NCBI GenBank assembly: GCA_017395885.1
Contig: JAFQNM010000099.1
Span: 1-21,983, forward strand
Source of the DNA: Clostridia bacterium
GTDB taxonomy: Bacteria > Bacillota > Clostridia > Oscillospirales > CAG-272
Direction of reading: 5' to 3'
DNA length: 21,983 nucleotides
Positions within the stretch are counted from its first letter, which is position 1. Each line of letters starts with the position of its first letter. Below, one piece after another: positions 7,450 to 14,672 of this stretch. The position numbers and the translations under genes were made by a program. The notes under the pieces are model-generated. The model was not told the origin of the DNA. It was given only the letters and a program-made list of their open reading frames with translations, and made no database searches.

Positions 7450-8601
7450 TCAGTGTATGATCTTAATAAGCAGATTCTGCTTTATCTCAACGGAGTTGAT
7501 GGGACATAGCTCCTGGCAACAGTAGCAGCGAATACATTTCTTGTAATTGATATATGCCTTTTTGTTTTTAACGGTGATTGTGTGCTGAGGGCATGACCGG
7601 GCGCAAACACCGCAGCCAATACAAGTTTTTTTATTAATGGCAGGCTTGGGCTCGAAGAATTTTGCGGCTTTTCCGCCGAGTATGTTTGGAAGAGCGCGGA
7701 GAATATTGAATTTTTGCGTATCGGGAAGGATTATTCCGGTTATTTTGCAGTCTTCGATTTTGTCGCCGATAACGGAAAGCCCGGATACCGATTCAGGGCA
7801 AAGAGATCTTTCTCTTGCAACGCAAAGCATAGGGACCGTGCCCTCAAAACCGAGAACGGCCTCTGCAACAAGATCGAGGCAGAAGGGTGAGCGTGAAGAA
7901 AGAAGAACGCCGTATTCCTTAGGAGTACCTCCTGTGGGGCCGTTGCCCTCCATTCCTACAATGCCGTCGCAAACGGTTATCATTTCCTTTTTTTGGCAGA
8001 TCAACTGGCAGAGATCACAAATCATCTGAACGAAATCCTCCTGCCTTGGAAACCTGGCGTGCATCTCAAACTTTTCAACGCCGGGAATTACGCCGAAAAG
8101 ATTTTTGATTCCGCAGCTCAGCTTGGTTAGAGAATGTGTCTTCAGCTTGCATATATTGAGAATAACGTCAGCCTCAAGAATGGGGGTAATGATGTTGAAG
8201 GACCTGCATTTTACGCCGCTGTCAAAGGTCATTGTTCCGCTTGAAGGATCGGTGTTCAGTATAAGGCCTTCCTTTTTTGCAACGTCGGCAATACCGCAGC
8301 CCTTGTAGTGAGATTTCATCGTTATCTCATTGTAGGGGCCGCCTGAGCTTTCAGCAACGGTAATGCTTTCGGCTCCCAGCCTTTTGATAATTCTTGCGGC
8401 CGCATCAATAACTGAGGGATGAGTGGTTGCGGCAAATTCAGGGGGCTTGTTCATAACAAGATTGGGCTTTATAACAACCTTTTTCCCGCGAATAAGCTCA
8501 GCTGTTATGCCAAGGGCAAGAAACTGCCTTTCGAGAATCGCAGTAATGGCTTCAGTATCGTAATTTTTGCATCTGTCGAGTGCAACAGGTCTGAAATCCA
8601 T
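7450..8601 (-). CDS. DUF362 domain protein with two 4Fe-4S clusters
   Basis: This 383-residue protein has an N-terminal DUF362 domain (about residues 1-310) and a C-terminal bacterial ferredoxin module. The DUF362 part shows the family segments VVIKPNLV (near 46-53) and ICKLKTH, and a glycine-rich GVIPG. The ferredoxin module has two CxxCxxCxxxCP motifs, at C327/C330/C333/C337 and C356/C359/C362/C366, each able to bind a 4Fe-4S cluster. DUF362 proteins are poorly characterised; an electron-transfer role is likely from the clusters but not shown. No signal peptide or membrane segment is seen, so it should be cytoplasmic. It is the first gene of a unit with ispE. The later MEP enzymes IspG and IspH need electrons, so a link is possible but speculative. 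Confidence 0.85.
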   Translation of the reverse strand: MDFRPVALDRCKNYDTEAITAILERQFLALGITAELIRGKKVVIKPNLVMNKPPEFAATTHPSVIDAAARIIKRLGAESITVAESSGGPYNEITMKSHYKGCGIADVAKKEGLILNTDPSSGTMTFDSGVKCRSFNIITPILEADVILNICKLKTHSLTKLSCGIKNLFGVIPGVEKFEMHARFPRQEDFVQMICDLCQLICQKKEMITVCDGIVGMEGNGPTGGTPKEYGVLLSSRSPFCLDLVAEAVLGFEGTVPMLCVARERSLCPESVSGLSVIGDKIEDCKITGIILPDTQKFNILRALPNILGGKAAKFFEPKPAINKKTCIGCGVCARSCPQHTITVKNKKAYINYKKCIRCYCCQELCPINSVEIKQNLLIKIIH

Positions 8602-8643
8602 AAAAACACCGTGCTTTCCTATGATCGATAATAATATGAATAC

Positions 8644-8672
8644 AGTATAACATATAAGCCTGAGTATTTCAA
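8644..8672 (-). promoter_or_regulatory. Sigma-A promoter of the DUF362-ispE unit
   Basis: On the minus strand, TTGAAA (8667-8672) and TATACT (8644-8649) are 17 bases apart, about 45 bases upstream of the DUF362 start codon. Confidence 0.75.
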
Positions 8673-8718
8673 TAAAAAGGTCAAAGTAATTGAGAGGAGC
8701 CTGTTAACAAAATGATTC

Positions 8719-8747
8719 TTGACTTTGTATCTGAAAAGGGCTATAAT
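8719..8747 (+). promoter_or_regulatory. Sigma-A promoter of the lipid kinase gene
   Basis: TTGACT (8719-8724) and TATAAT (8742-8747) are 17 bases apart, a near-consensus promoter. It overlaps the 5' part of the longest open frame and so rules out the upstream ATG at 8712 in favour of 8778. Confidence 0.85.
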
Positions 8748-8777
8748 CAGTTGAGCACAGAGAAGGGAGCAGCCGAA

Positions 8778-9659
8778 ATGAAGAATATGCTGTTTATAAT
8801 AAACTCCGCATCAGGCAAGCTTGCCCTGGAGGATACGTTGATGAACGTTGTTGAAATATTCTCCAAGGCTGATTATGATGTAACCATCCACCTTACCAAG
8901 GGTGAGGGAGATATAGAGTCTCTGCTGAAGGAAACCAGTGGCAGATATGAGCTGATCGTATGCTGCGGAGGAGACGGAACTCTCAATATAGTGGCAGGCA
9001 CCGTGTTTAAAGAGGGCCTTGATGTGCGTATCGGCTATATCCCGGGCGGAACAACAAATGATTTTGCCGCATCCCATAAGATAGATACTGTAACTACAGT
9101 GGCCGCAACACAGATAGCAGAGGGAATTGAGAGGGAGGTAGACCTTGGAATCCTGAACGGAAATCCCTTTGTATACGTGGCCGCATTCGGAATGTTTTCG
9201 GACGTTTCATATCAGACGGACAGAGAAATGAAAAAGGTCATGGGTCACGCCGCATACGTATTTGAGGGCATAAAATCATTTGCAAAGGCGAAGCCTTATC
9301 CCCTTAAGATCGAATATGACGGTAAAACGGTAGAGGGCGATTTCATATACGGAATGATCAGTAATTCAAGGCGTATCGGAGGCTTTGAGCTCCCCATACT
9401 CAAGAATATACTGTATGATGACGGAGAAATGGAGGTAACCCTCGTCAAAAAGCCTAAAACAGCTCTGGAGACCCAAAAGCTGATAAACTGTCTCATAAAT
9501 CAGGCGCCTGATGATGAAACCGTGTATATGTTCAAAACCGCAGGCCTTAAGATCACCTCTGAAAACGATATACCCTGGTCTCTGGACGGAGAGTTTGGCG
9601 GAATCTTCTCCGATATTGATATAAGCGTTGAATGTGCCGCTATCAAAATGATTTTCTGA
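8778..9659 (+). CDS. YegS/DgkB-type lipid kinase (DAGK catalytic domain)
   Basis: A 293-residue lipid kinase that uses ATP to phosphorylate diacylglycerol or a related lipid at the inner face of the membrane. In Gram-positives such enzymes recycle diacylglycerol released during lipoteichoic acid synthesis, but the substrate here is not shown. The nucleotide-binding motif GGDGT is at residues 64-68 and PGGTTND at 89-95. The C-terminal β-rich domain ends with the typical WSLDGE segment. The ATG at 8778 has GAAGGGAGC just upstream and lies about 24 bases after the predicted transcription start. The gene is monocistronic, with the shared terminator one base after its stop. Confidence 0.9.
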   Translation: MKNMLFIINSASGKLALEDTLMNVVEIFSKADYDVTIHLTKGEGDIESLLKETSGRYELIVCCGGDGTLNIVAGTVFKEGLDVRIGYIPGGTTNDFAASHKIDTVTTVAATQIAEGIEREVDLGILNGNPFVYVAAFGMFSDVSYQTDREMKKVMGHAAYVFEGIKSFAKAKPYPLKIEYDGKTVEGDFIYGMISNSRRIGGFELPILKNILYDDGEMEVTLVKKPKTALETQKLINCLINQAPDDETVYMFKTAGLKITSENDIPWSLDGEFGGIFSDIDISVECAAIKMIF

Positions 9660-9660
9660 C

Positions 9661-9701
9661 AATATTAAAAGAAGCCCCGTTCAAGGGCTTCTTTTAATAT
9701 T
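9661..9701. terminator. Bidirectional terminator between lipid kinase and mtlD
   Basis: A perfect 17-bp stem (9661-9677 with 9685-9701) around the loop CGTTCAA has A-rich and T-rich arms that provide a U-tract in both directions. It fills the gap between the convergent genes, and the mtlD stop codon lies partly inside the stem. Confidence 0.92.
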
Positions 9702-10893
9702 AAACGATCATGCCGAAAATATCGTGCTTCTTTTCGTCGGCTGCGCGGAGTATTTCAGAGAGAGAGGCACCGTTCTTGAAGTACTCATACATTTCAAGCG
9801 TGCAGAGAGTAAGGGTATTATCCTTGTCAAGGCCCGTAAGGGAGATGAGAGCATCTGCCGCAGAGTCCTCAGAAAGGGAGTTTTCCTTCATATAGCAGTA
9901 GAGAGCGGCAGCGCTTCCTGTGCAGATGTATACAGGGAAGATTCCCATTTCAATGCAGCTTTTGGCAGCTCCCGTAAGTCTGTCGGAGTTAGCCAGCTTT
10001 CTTGGAATATCTCCGCCAACTCTTGCACAGGTATCGCCAAGCTCCTTGTTGTGGAAGCGGCGGATAAGGTCGTTTGCGTGGTCGAGGAGCGGTCTGATGG
10101 GTCCGTTGTATCTTGTAGCAAGGGCATCGCATGATTCGAGCATTGCATTGTGAACGAGAAGCCTTACGTTGGGGTCAACAATAGAGTCGCAGATATACTC
10201 ATGACCAAGGATATTTCCAAGGTATGCACAAATCGCATGACCCATGTTGTGGATAAAGAGCTTTCTTTCTATAAAATAGTGAAAAGGGGTAAAGGGAACC
10301 ATGTTCTTGATTTCGGGAACACCACCCTTGAATGCAGCCTCATCAACGGGGAGTATGCAGTATTCCTCAACAGCGATCTTGAGGGGGTTGTCGTTTTCGC
10401 CGGTGGGCTTGGGTACGGGAACCATTCTGCCAACGGAGGTTTCAACAAGACCAACCGTGTCAAGCTCCTCGGGTGTCAGCTGCTCCGAAAGAAGCTCTCT
10501 TATATATTCGTCAGCGTCCATAAGGTTTTCGCATATGAGCAGATTGAGAGGTGCCTTACCCTCTGCAAAGCGAGCCTTGATACCTGCAACAAAATTGGGG
10601 AGAATGTATTTAATAGCCTTTGCACCAACGCAGGTAGCCGCAATATCGGCACAAAGCAAGGCGTTAACGGCAGCCTCACGGTCGTTGCCGTCCACGGCGC
10701 AGACATTGTTGATCTCAATGATCTTTTCTTCCTTGCCTCCAACGATGTGCAGGGGATACTTGCGGTCAGCATTCATTCTTTCAACAACAGGCTTAGAAAC
10801 GTCAATAAAGGTAACGTTGAGACCTGCCTGAGAGAAAAGAGCTCCGATAAAGCCACGGCCGATATTTCCGGCACCGAAAATTACAGCATTCAT
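9700..10893 (-). CDS. mtlD: Mannitol-1-phosphate 5-dehydrogenase
   Basis: MtlD interconverts mannitol-1-phosphate and fructose-6-phosphate with NAD in the cytoplasm. The 397-residue protein is slightly longer than the usual 380-390. The N-terminal Rossmann motif GAGNIGRGF is at residues 7-15. The C-terminal dehydrogenase domain shows FTPFHYFIERKLFIHNMGHA in the middle, the conserved active-site region of the long-chain mannitol dehydrogenase family. AAAGGA precedes the ATG, and a near-consensus promoter lies at 10927-10955. No mannitol PTS gene (mtlA, mtlF) or mtlR is next to it. The gene stands alone, so mannitol-1-phosphate must be supplied by a transporter elsewhere, or the enzyme may run in the biosynthetic direction. 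Confidence 0.93.
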   Translation of the reverse strand: MNAVIFGAGNIGRGFIGALFSQAGLNVTFIDVSKPVVERMNADRKYPLHIVGGKEEKIIEINNVCAVDGNDREAAVNALLCADIAATCVGAKAIKYILPNFVAGIKARFAEGKAPLNLLICENLMDADEYIRELLSEQLTPEELDTVGLVETSVGRMVPVPKPTGENDNPLKIAVEEYCILPVDEAAFKGGVPEIKNMVPFTPFHYFIERKLFIHNMGHAICAYLGNILGHEYICDSIVDPNVRLLVHNAMLESCDALATRYNGPIRPLLDHANDLIRRFHNKELGDTCARVGGDIPRKLANSDRLTGAAKSCIEMGIFPVYICTGSAAALYCYMKENSLSEDSAADALISLTGLDKDNTLTLCTLEMYEYFKNGASLSEILRAADEKKHDIFGMIV

Positions 10894-10926
10894 ATGATTA
10901 TCCTTTCGAGGTGAAATTCTTTAAAT

Positions 10927-10955
10927 ATTATATCATCATGTAATTGCCCGGTCAA
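10927..10955 (-). promoter_or_regulatory. Sigma-A promoter of mtlD
   Basis: On the minus strand, TTGACC (10950-10955) and TATAAT (10927-10932) are 17 bases apart. Its -35 box is one base from the -35 box of the divergent glycosylase promoter. Confidence 0.85.
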
Positions 10956-10956
10956 G

Positions 10957-10985
10957 TTTACTTTTTGAAAAATATGGTGTATAAT
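10957..10985 (+). promoter_or_regulatory. Sigma-A promoter of the uracil-DNA glycosylase gene
   Basis: TTTACT (10957-10962) and TATAAT (10980-10985) are 17 bases apart. The -35 box is imperfect; the -10 box is consensus. It is back to back with the mtlD promoter. Confidence 0.7.
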
Positions 10986-11008
10986 GTAAAAAGAAAGGCG
11001 GTGATACT

Positions 11009-11563
11009 GTGGGAATGAGCTGGGAACAGCTGGAGAGTGCTTGCACCTCCTGTCATGAGTGCCCTCTTGGAGACAGACGAACTAACATAGTAATAGGTAC
11101 AGGAAACAGAAACGCAGATATAATGTTTGTAGGTGAGGCCCCCGGAGCTGACGAGGATAAAACGGGTATACCGTTTGTTGGAGCCGCAGGAAAGCATCTT
11201 GATAAATTTCTGGCGGCAGTAGGAATGAAGAGAGAGGACGTGTATATTGCCAATATACTGAAATGCCGTCCTCCTAATAACAGAGATCCGCTTCCTGAGG
11301 AGCAGGATGTTTGCATAAAGTATCTTCGTGAGCAGGTAAAGCTTATTAAGCCGAAGATTATAGTGTGCCTCGGCAGGATATCTGCCATGAGACTGATCGA
11401 CCCTGAATTCAGGATAACGAAAATGCACGGCCGGTTTTTCAAGCGAGGAGAATTTTATATCTGTGCCGTGTATCATCCGTCTGCACTTCTTCGAGATCCC
11501 TCCAAAAATGAGGATATGTATACAGATCTTAAAAAAGTAAAGGCAAAGCTTGCAGAGCTTTAA
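11009..11563 (+). CDS. Type-4 (Fe-S) uracil-DNA glycosylase
   Basis: This 184-residue enzyme removes uracil from DNA as the first step of base-excision repair. It matches the iron-sulfur family 4 glycosylases: cluster cysteines C15, C18, C86 and C102 have the family spacing (CxxC-PL near the N-terminus, then KCRPPNNRDP, then C15 residues later). The catalytic motif GEAPGADED is at 42-50 and the uracil-recognition motif HPSALLR at 156-162. I chose the GTG at 11009 because AAGGCGGTGA lies at the right distance; an ATG two codons later is less well placed. The gene stands alone between its promoter and the bidirectional terminator. Confidence 0.92.
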   Translation: MGMSWEQLESACTSCHECPLGDRRTNIVIGTGNRNADIMFVGEAPGADEDKTGIPFVGAAGKHLDKFLAAVGMKREDVYIANILKCRPPNNRDPLPEEQDVCIKYLREQVKLIKPKIIVCLGRISAMRLIDPEFRITKMHGRFFKRGEFYICAVYHPSALLRDPSKNEDMYTDLKKVKAKLAEL

Positions 11564-11564
11564 G

Positions 11565-11599
11565 AAAAAGGCTTTTCGGAAAAACCGAAAAGCCTTTTT
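11565..11599. terminator. Bidirectional terminator after the glycosylase gene
   Basis: A perfect 15-bp stem (11565-11579 with 11585-11599) has a five-A loop and T-runs on the 3' side in both directions. It serves the convergent glycosylase gene and the lipoprotein gene on the minus strand. Confidence 0.92.
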
Positions 11600-11608
11600 C
11601 TTTATTTG

Positions 11609-12772
11609 TTATTTGTTCAGCTCTTTGCTGAAGAACTGATGAACGTCATCTCTGATAACAGCGTTTTCAACTATCCAGTTCTGGGTATATCTCATACGGA
11701 TAGACTCGTGCAAGCCTTCCTCGCCCATATAGTAGGTGAGAAAATCCTCTGCAGAGTTAAGGTCTGTAATGTCGTAATCCTTTGCCATTGCAAGAACCTC
11801 AGATTCAAAGAACTCCTGAGTGTACTGAAGGTTTTCACATCTCATAATGTAGTAAAGGATCATATCCTCATAGCAGGTGTTTTCAGCATTCTCCTTGAGG
11901 AGGGCATAGAAATCGTCTCGGTTGTCATAGCCGTAAGTCTCAAGAATGTACTCGTCAAGAGTCATATCCTTGCTTTCCGCAGCAGAACGTGCTGAATTGA
12001 GAGCCTTGTCATATTCTGCCTGATATTCCTTTTCGGGAACCTTTTTGAGCTTGCTGTTTTCACATATATAGTTCCAGGAGAGAGCAACCTTGTAGCCTTC
12101 AATGTTTTTGTTGTATTCCTTGAGAAGCTCGCTGATAATGTAGTTGTTCATAGACTCGCCGGAGTAACCGTAGTGCTCGTGGTAGAATGAGTCGTCAACA
12201 CCGGAAAAATCCACCTCGTCGATATAGTTAAGGTATATCTCAAACTCAACCTCACGTCCTGAGTTCATATAGTCCTTGAAAAAGGGGTCGGGAATGTTGA
12301 GGGTAACGGTTTTGGTTTCACCCTGGCTCATTCCAATGATCGCTTCGTCAAGCTCGGGAACTCCGAAATAATTGATACCGAGCATAAATGTCTGGCCGTA
12401 TCCGCTTTCATTTTCTTCGAAATTAAAAAGGTAGTAAGTATCACCGGTGTCTGTAAACTTGCAGGAGGTGATAATATCAACGTAGTCATACTGGCGGCAA
12501 GGACGGTCAGGGTCTTCTGTTCTTTCACAGTAGTAGCCCGCAAGCATCTTGAGCCTGTTCTGAACATCAAGCTCGCTGGGAACGTAATCAAAGCTGGGAA
12601 GCTCTATGCCCTTGTAATCGCAGACCTTAACGTAGTCGGGAAGGTAGTAGTCGTAAGGCTCTCCTGTTCTGTCATAAGCCTCATATTTTTCATCTCTTGC
12701 GCAAGATGGGAGAAAAGTGCACAGTAGTGCAAGCACCGTTATAAGTGAAAGTGTTCTGAAAAAAGTTCTCAT
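11609..12772 (-). CDS. Trigger-factor-like lipoprotein (putative peptidyl-prolyl isomerase)
   Basis: A 387-residue probable lipoprotein. The N-terminus is a short basic-hydrophobic signal ending in the lipobox LPSC with C24 as the lipidation site; the proline makes it slightly atypical. Residues about 45-200 resemble an FKBP/trigger-factor domain, including the segment with ELDEAIIGMSQGETKTV. The C-terminal part is helical and charged like trigger-factor or SurA chaperone arms. It may help fold secreted proteins at the outer face of the membrane. The start is supported by AAGG upstream. The gene begins 24 bases after the preceding membrane-protein gene and ends before the shared terminator. 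The family assignment rests on pattern, not on alignment. Confidence 0.75.
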   Translation of the reverse strand: MRTFFRTLSLITVLALLCTFLPSCARDEKYEAYDRTGEPYDYYLPDYVKVCDYKGIELPSFDYVPSELDVQNRLKMLAGYYCERTEDPDRPCRQYDYVDIITSCKFTDTGDTYYLFNFEENESGYGQTFMLGINYFGVPELDEAIIGMSQGETKTVTLNIPDPFFKDYMNSGREVEFEIYLNYIDEVDFSGVDDSFYHEHYGYSGESMNNYIISELLKEYNKNIEGYKVALSWNYICENSKLKKVPEKEYQAEYDKALNSARSAAESKDMTLDEYILETYGYDNRDDFYALLKENAENTCYEDMILYYIMRCENLQYTQEFFESEVLAMAKDYDITDLNSAEDFLTYYMGEEGLHESIRMRYTQNWIVENAVIRDDVHQFFSKELNK

Positions 12773-12796
12773 AATATAATACCTTGATATGTTGAT

Positions 12797-13528
12797 TTAT
12801 GATTTTTTAGCGTAGTATTGCTTCAGCTTCAGCTTGCCCGTTATTTTTCTGAGAATAAAAAGAACAAGAGAAATGAAGAGCATGGCGATAGCTGCGCTGA
12901 AAACGTAGAATAGGTAATCTGCAATTATCTTTCTTATCTCATTTTCCGTAGGGTCGCTGTACTTAATGAAAAAGGGGATAACGTTCATAATGGAGAGATC
13001 AACGATTAGAACGGCATAGTATGCACCGCAGGAGCTGAGAGCAGCTTTAAGCGGAGAATATGCGGCGGTGGCATTTTCCTTTTGGGAAACGTCTCTCCTT
13101 TTAGCAAAGATGCTGCTGAAGATAAGTGCAACGGTGACCATAAGTCCGTCAAACAGTATTTCGATAAAATAAGAGAGAGCGCCGGGAATCAGCTTGGGAG
13201 CGGAAAGCGTGTTTACTATAACGTTATAAACGTACATCATAATCTTTCCGCAGGCAAGTCCGCTAAGAGCAATAAGAGCGGTGCGTACTGCAGTTTTCTT
13301 TCCGAAATAAGAAAAGGCATATACGGTTGCGGCAATAGCCACAGAAACGGCACACAGGCTGAAAAGATCTGATCCGTAGTAGCACACAGGTGCTACAAGC
13401 GCCGGAGCTGTAATATCGGAAACTGCCCATAAATAAACGATCGTAAGGATCTTGGAAATAATAGTGCATCCCAGCACGCCTGCCACGGTAAACAGGGTAA
13501 AGGATGTGGTGATCTTGTTTTTTGACAT
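12797..13528 (-). CDS. Hypothetical polytopic membrane protein
   Basis: I do not recognise a family for this 243-residue protein. It contains about six hydrophobic segments, begins with a short polar MSKNK tail and ends with a basic tail (KLKLKQYYAKKS), consistent with both ends inside. A charged loop (AKRRDVSQKEN) separates the first four segments from the last two. The ATG at 13528 is preferred because GGAGA lies close upstream; the frame extends 11 codons further toward the promoter without a better site. It is the first gene of a unit with the trigger-factor-like lipoprotein, so a role in the envelope is possible but unproven. Confidence 0.7.
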   Translation of the reverse strand: MSKNKITTSFTLFTVAGVLGCTIISKILTIVYLWAVSDITAPALVAPVCYYGSDLFSLCAVSVAIAATVYAFSYFGKKTAVRTALIALSGLACGKIMMYVYNVIVNTLSAPKLIPGALSYFIEILFDGLMVTVALIFSSIFAKRRDVSQKENATAAYSPLKAALSSCGAYYAVLIVDLSIMNVIPFFIKYSDPTENEIRKIIADYLFYVFSAAIAMLFISLVLFILRKITGKLKLKQYYAKKS

Positions 13529-13559
13529 AGCATCTCCAAGGAAAAAATCTATACAGAAC

Positions 13560-13588
13560 ATTTTATCATAATATTCAGCATATTACAA
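13560..13588 (-). promoter_or_regulatory. Sigma-A promoter of the membrane protein-lipoprotein unit
   Basis: On the minus strand, TTGTAA (13583-13588) and TAAAAT (13560-13565) are 17 bases apart, about 30 bases upstream of the first start codon. Confidence 0.6.
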
Positions 13589-13597
13589 GAAGAAAAA

Positions 13598-13628
13598 TTG
13601 TAAATATTTCAATACGGGTGAATATAAA
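13598..13628 (+). promoter_or_regulatory. Possible weak promoter of the M14 peptidase gene
   Basis: TTGTAA (13598-13603) and TATAAA (13623-13628) are 19 bases apart, longer than optimal. It lies 10 bases from the divergent promoter of the membrane-protein unit. A transcript starting near 13635 would favour the second start codon at 13664. Confidence 0.35.
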
Positions 13629-13663
13629 TAAAGAGAAGTACAAAAATGAAAATCGGAGGCTAT

Positions 13664-14611
13664 ATGGAAGGTAATTATAAAAGAGAAACAGATAGAGAAA
13701 GGCCGCTTCTTGACCTTAACGTGCGTCCCGATCCTGAAACGGTAAGTGAGATTTCTGAGATAATGGCAGAGAGGTACAGCTTTCTTTCGCTGACGTCTAT
13801 AGGTGAATCTGTTATGGGCAAGAGAATACATATGCTTTCACTTGGAAACGGAAACGCCGGAAAAAGCGTGTTATATGTGGGAGCACATCACGGAGCAGAA
13901 TGGATAACCACACTTGTGCTGCTCAGGCTTGTAAATGAGATGTGCGAATATATCAAGGCCTCAAAGCAGCCCTTCGGAATAAATCTGCAAATGCTTCTCG
14001 CCACCAGATGCATACATATCGTTCCACAGCTTAATCCCGATGGATGCGATATACAGATAAACGGAGTAAGAGATGAGCATATTCTGTATGAGAGGCTTCA
14101 GAGAATGTCGGGGGGAGACTATTCCCGTTGGCAGGCAAATGCAAGAGGAGTAGACCTCAACCATAACTATAATGGAGGCTTTTTGGAGTATAAAAGACTT
14201 GAAGGAGAAAACGGCATATTTCCCGGGCCAACACGTTACTCCGGAGAGTATCCTCTTTCCGAGCCGGAAACAGCTGCTCTTGCAGGCTTTATAAGATATG
14301 AGAACAGGCTACAGGGGATCATAACGCTGCATAGCGCAGGAGAGGAAATATATTATTCGTCAGGTGGAATAGTACCCGACAGATCGAGATCCATCGGAGA
14401 AAAAATGGCCCAGCTCACAGGCTACCGACTTTCTGCACCGGAGGGTCTAAGTGCATACGGAGGGCTTACAGATTGGTACATAAGAGAGTTTTCAAGACCG
14501 TCCTTTACCATTGAGTGCGGAACGGGAGAAAATCCGATCCCCGAGACAGCGTATTTCCCCATATATGCACGTCTGAGAGAAATGCTGATGACGTTTCCCA
14601 TGCTTTTATGA
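13664..14611 (+). CDS. M14 zinc carboxypeptidase, gamma-D-Glu-mDAP peptidase type
   Basis: The protein has 315 residues from the ATG at 13664. It matches M14 zinc peptidases of the kind that cut the γ-D-glutamyl-diaminopimelate bond in peptidoglycan peptides. The zinc ligands are H76 and E79 in AHHGAEW and H223 in TLHSAG. E284 in FTIECGTG is the catalytic glutamate. NPDG at 124-127 and RGVDLNHNYN at 161-170 complete the active site; the usual Arg of the NRN motif is His here. There is no signal peptide, so it should act on imported or recycled wall peptides in the cytoplasm. The start is uncertain: 13664 has GGAGG only four bases upstream, while 13646 has a weaker AGAGAAG site. polA follows by 61 bases but has its own promoter. 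Confidence 0.85.
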   Translation: MEGNYKRETDRERPLLDLNVRPDPETVSEISEIMAERYSFLSLTSIGESVMGKRIHMLSLGNGNAGKSVLYVGAHHGAEWITTLVLLRLVNEMCEYIKASKQPFGINLQMLLATRCIHIVPQLNPDGCDIQINGVRDEHILYERLQRMSGGDYSRWQANARGVDLNHNYNGGFLEYKRLEGENGIFPGPTRYSGEYPLSEPETAALAGFIRYENRLQGIITLHSAGEEIYYSSGGIVPDRSRSIGEKMAQLTGYRLSAPEGLSAYGGLTDWYIREFSRPSFTIECGTGENPIPETAYFPIYARLREMLMTFPMLL

Positions 14612-14613
14612 TA

Positions 14614-14642
14614 TTGACATAAATGGAGAATTGGGTTAGAAT
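14614..14642 (+). promoter_or_regulatory. Sigma-A promoter of polA
   Basis: TTGACA (14614-14619) is consensus and TAGAAT (14637-14642) is one mismatch from consensus; the spacer is 17 bases. It starts two bases after the M14 peptidase stop codon. Confidence 0.85.
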
Positions 14643-14672
14643 AAATGTACTAATAAGAAGAAGGATAATAAA

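Noticed and set aside
8712..8777. Longer N-terminus for the lipid kinase from the ATG at 8712
   Set aside because: A near-consensus promoter (8719-8747) lies inside this stretch, and the ATG at 8778 has a good ribosome binding site and the family N-terminus.
10150..10914. 254-codon open frame on the plus strand inside mtlD
   Set aside because: It lies antisense to a clearly conserved mtlD, has no ribosome binding site or recognisable domain, and is a shadow of the mtlD codon pattern.
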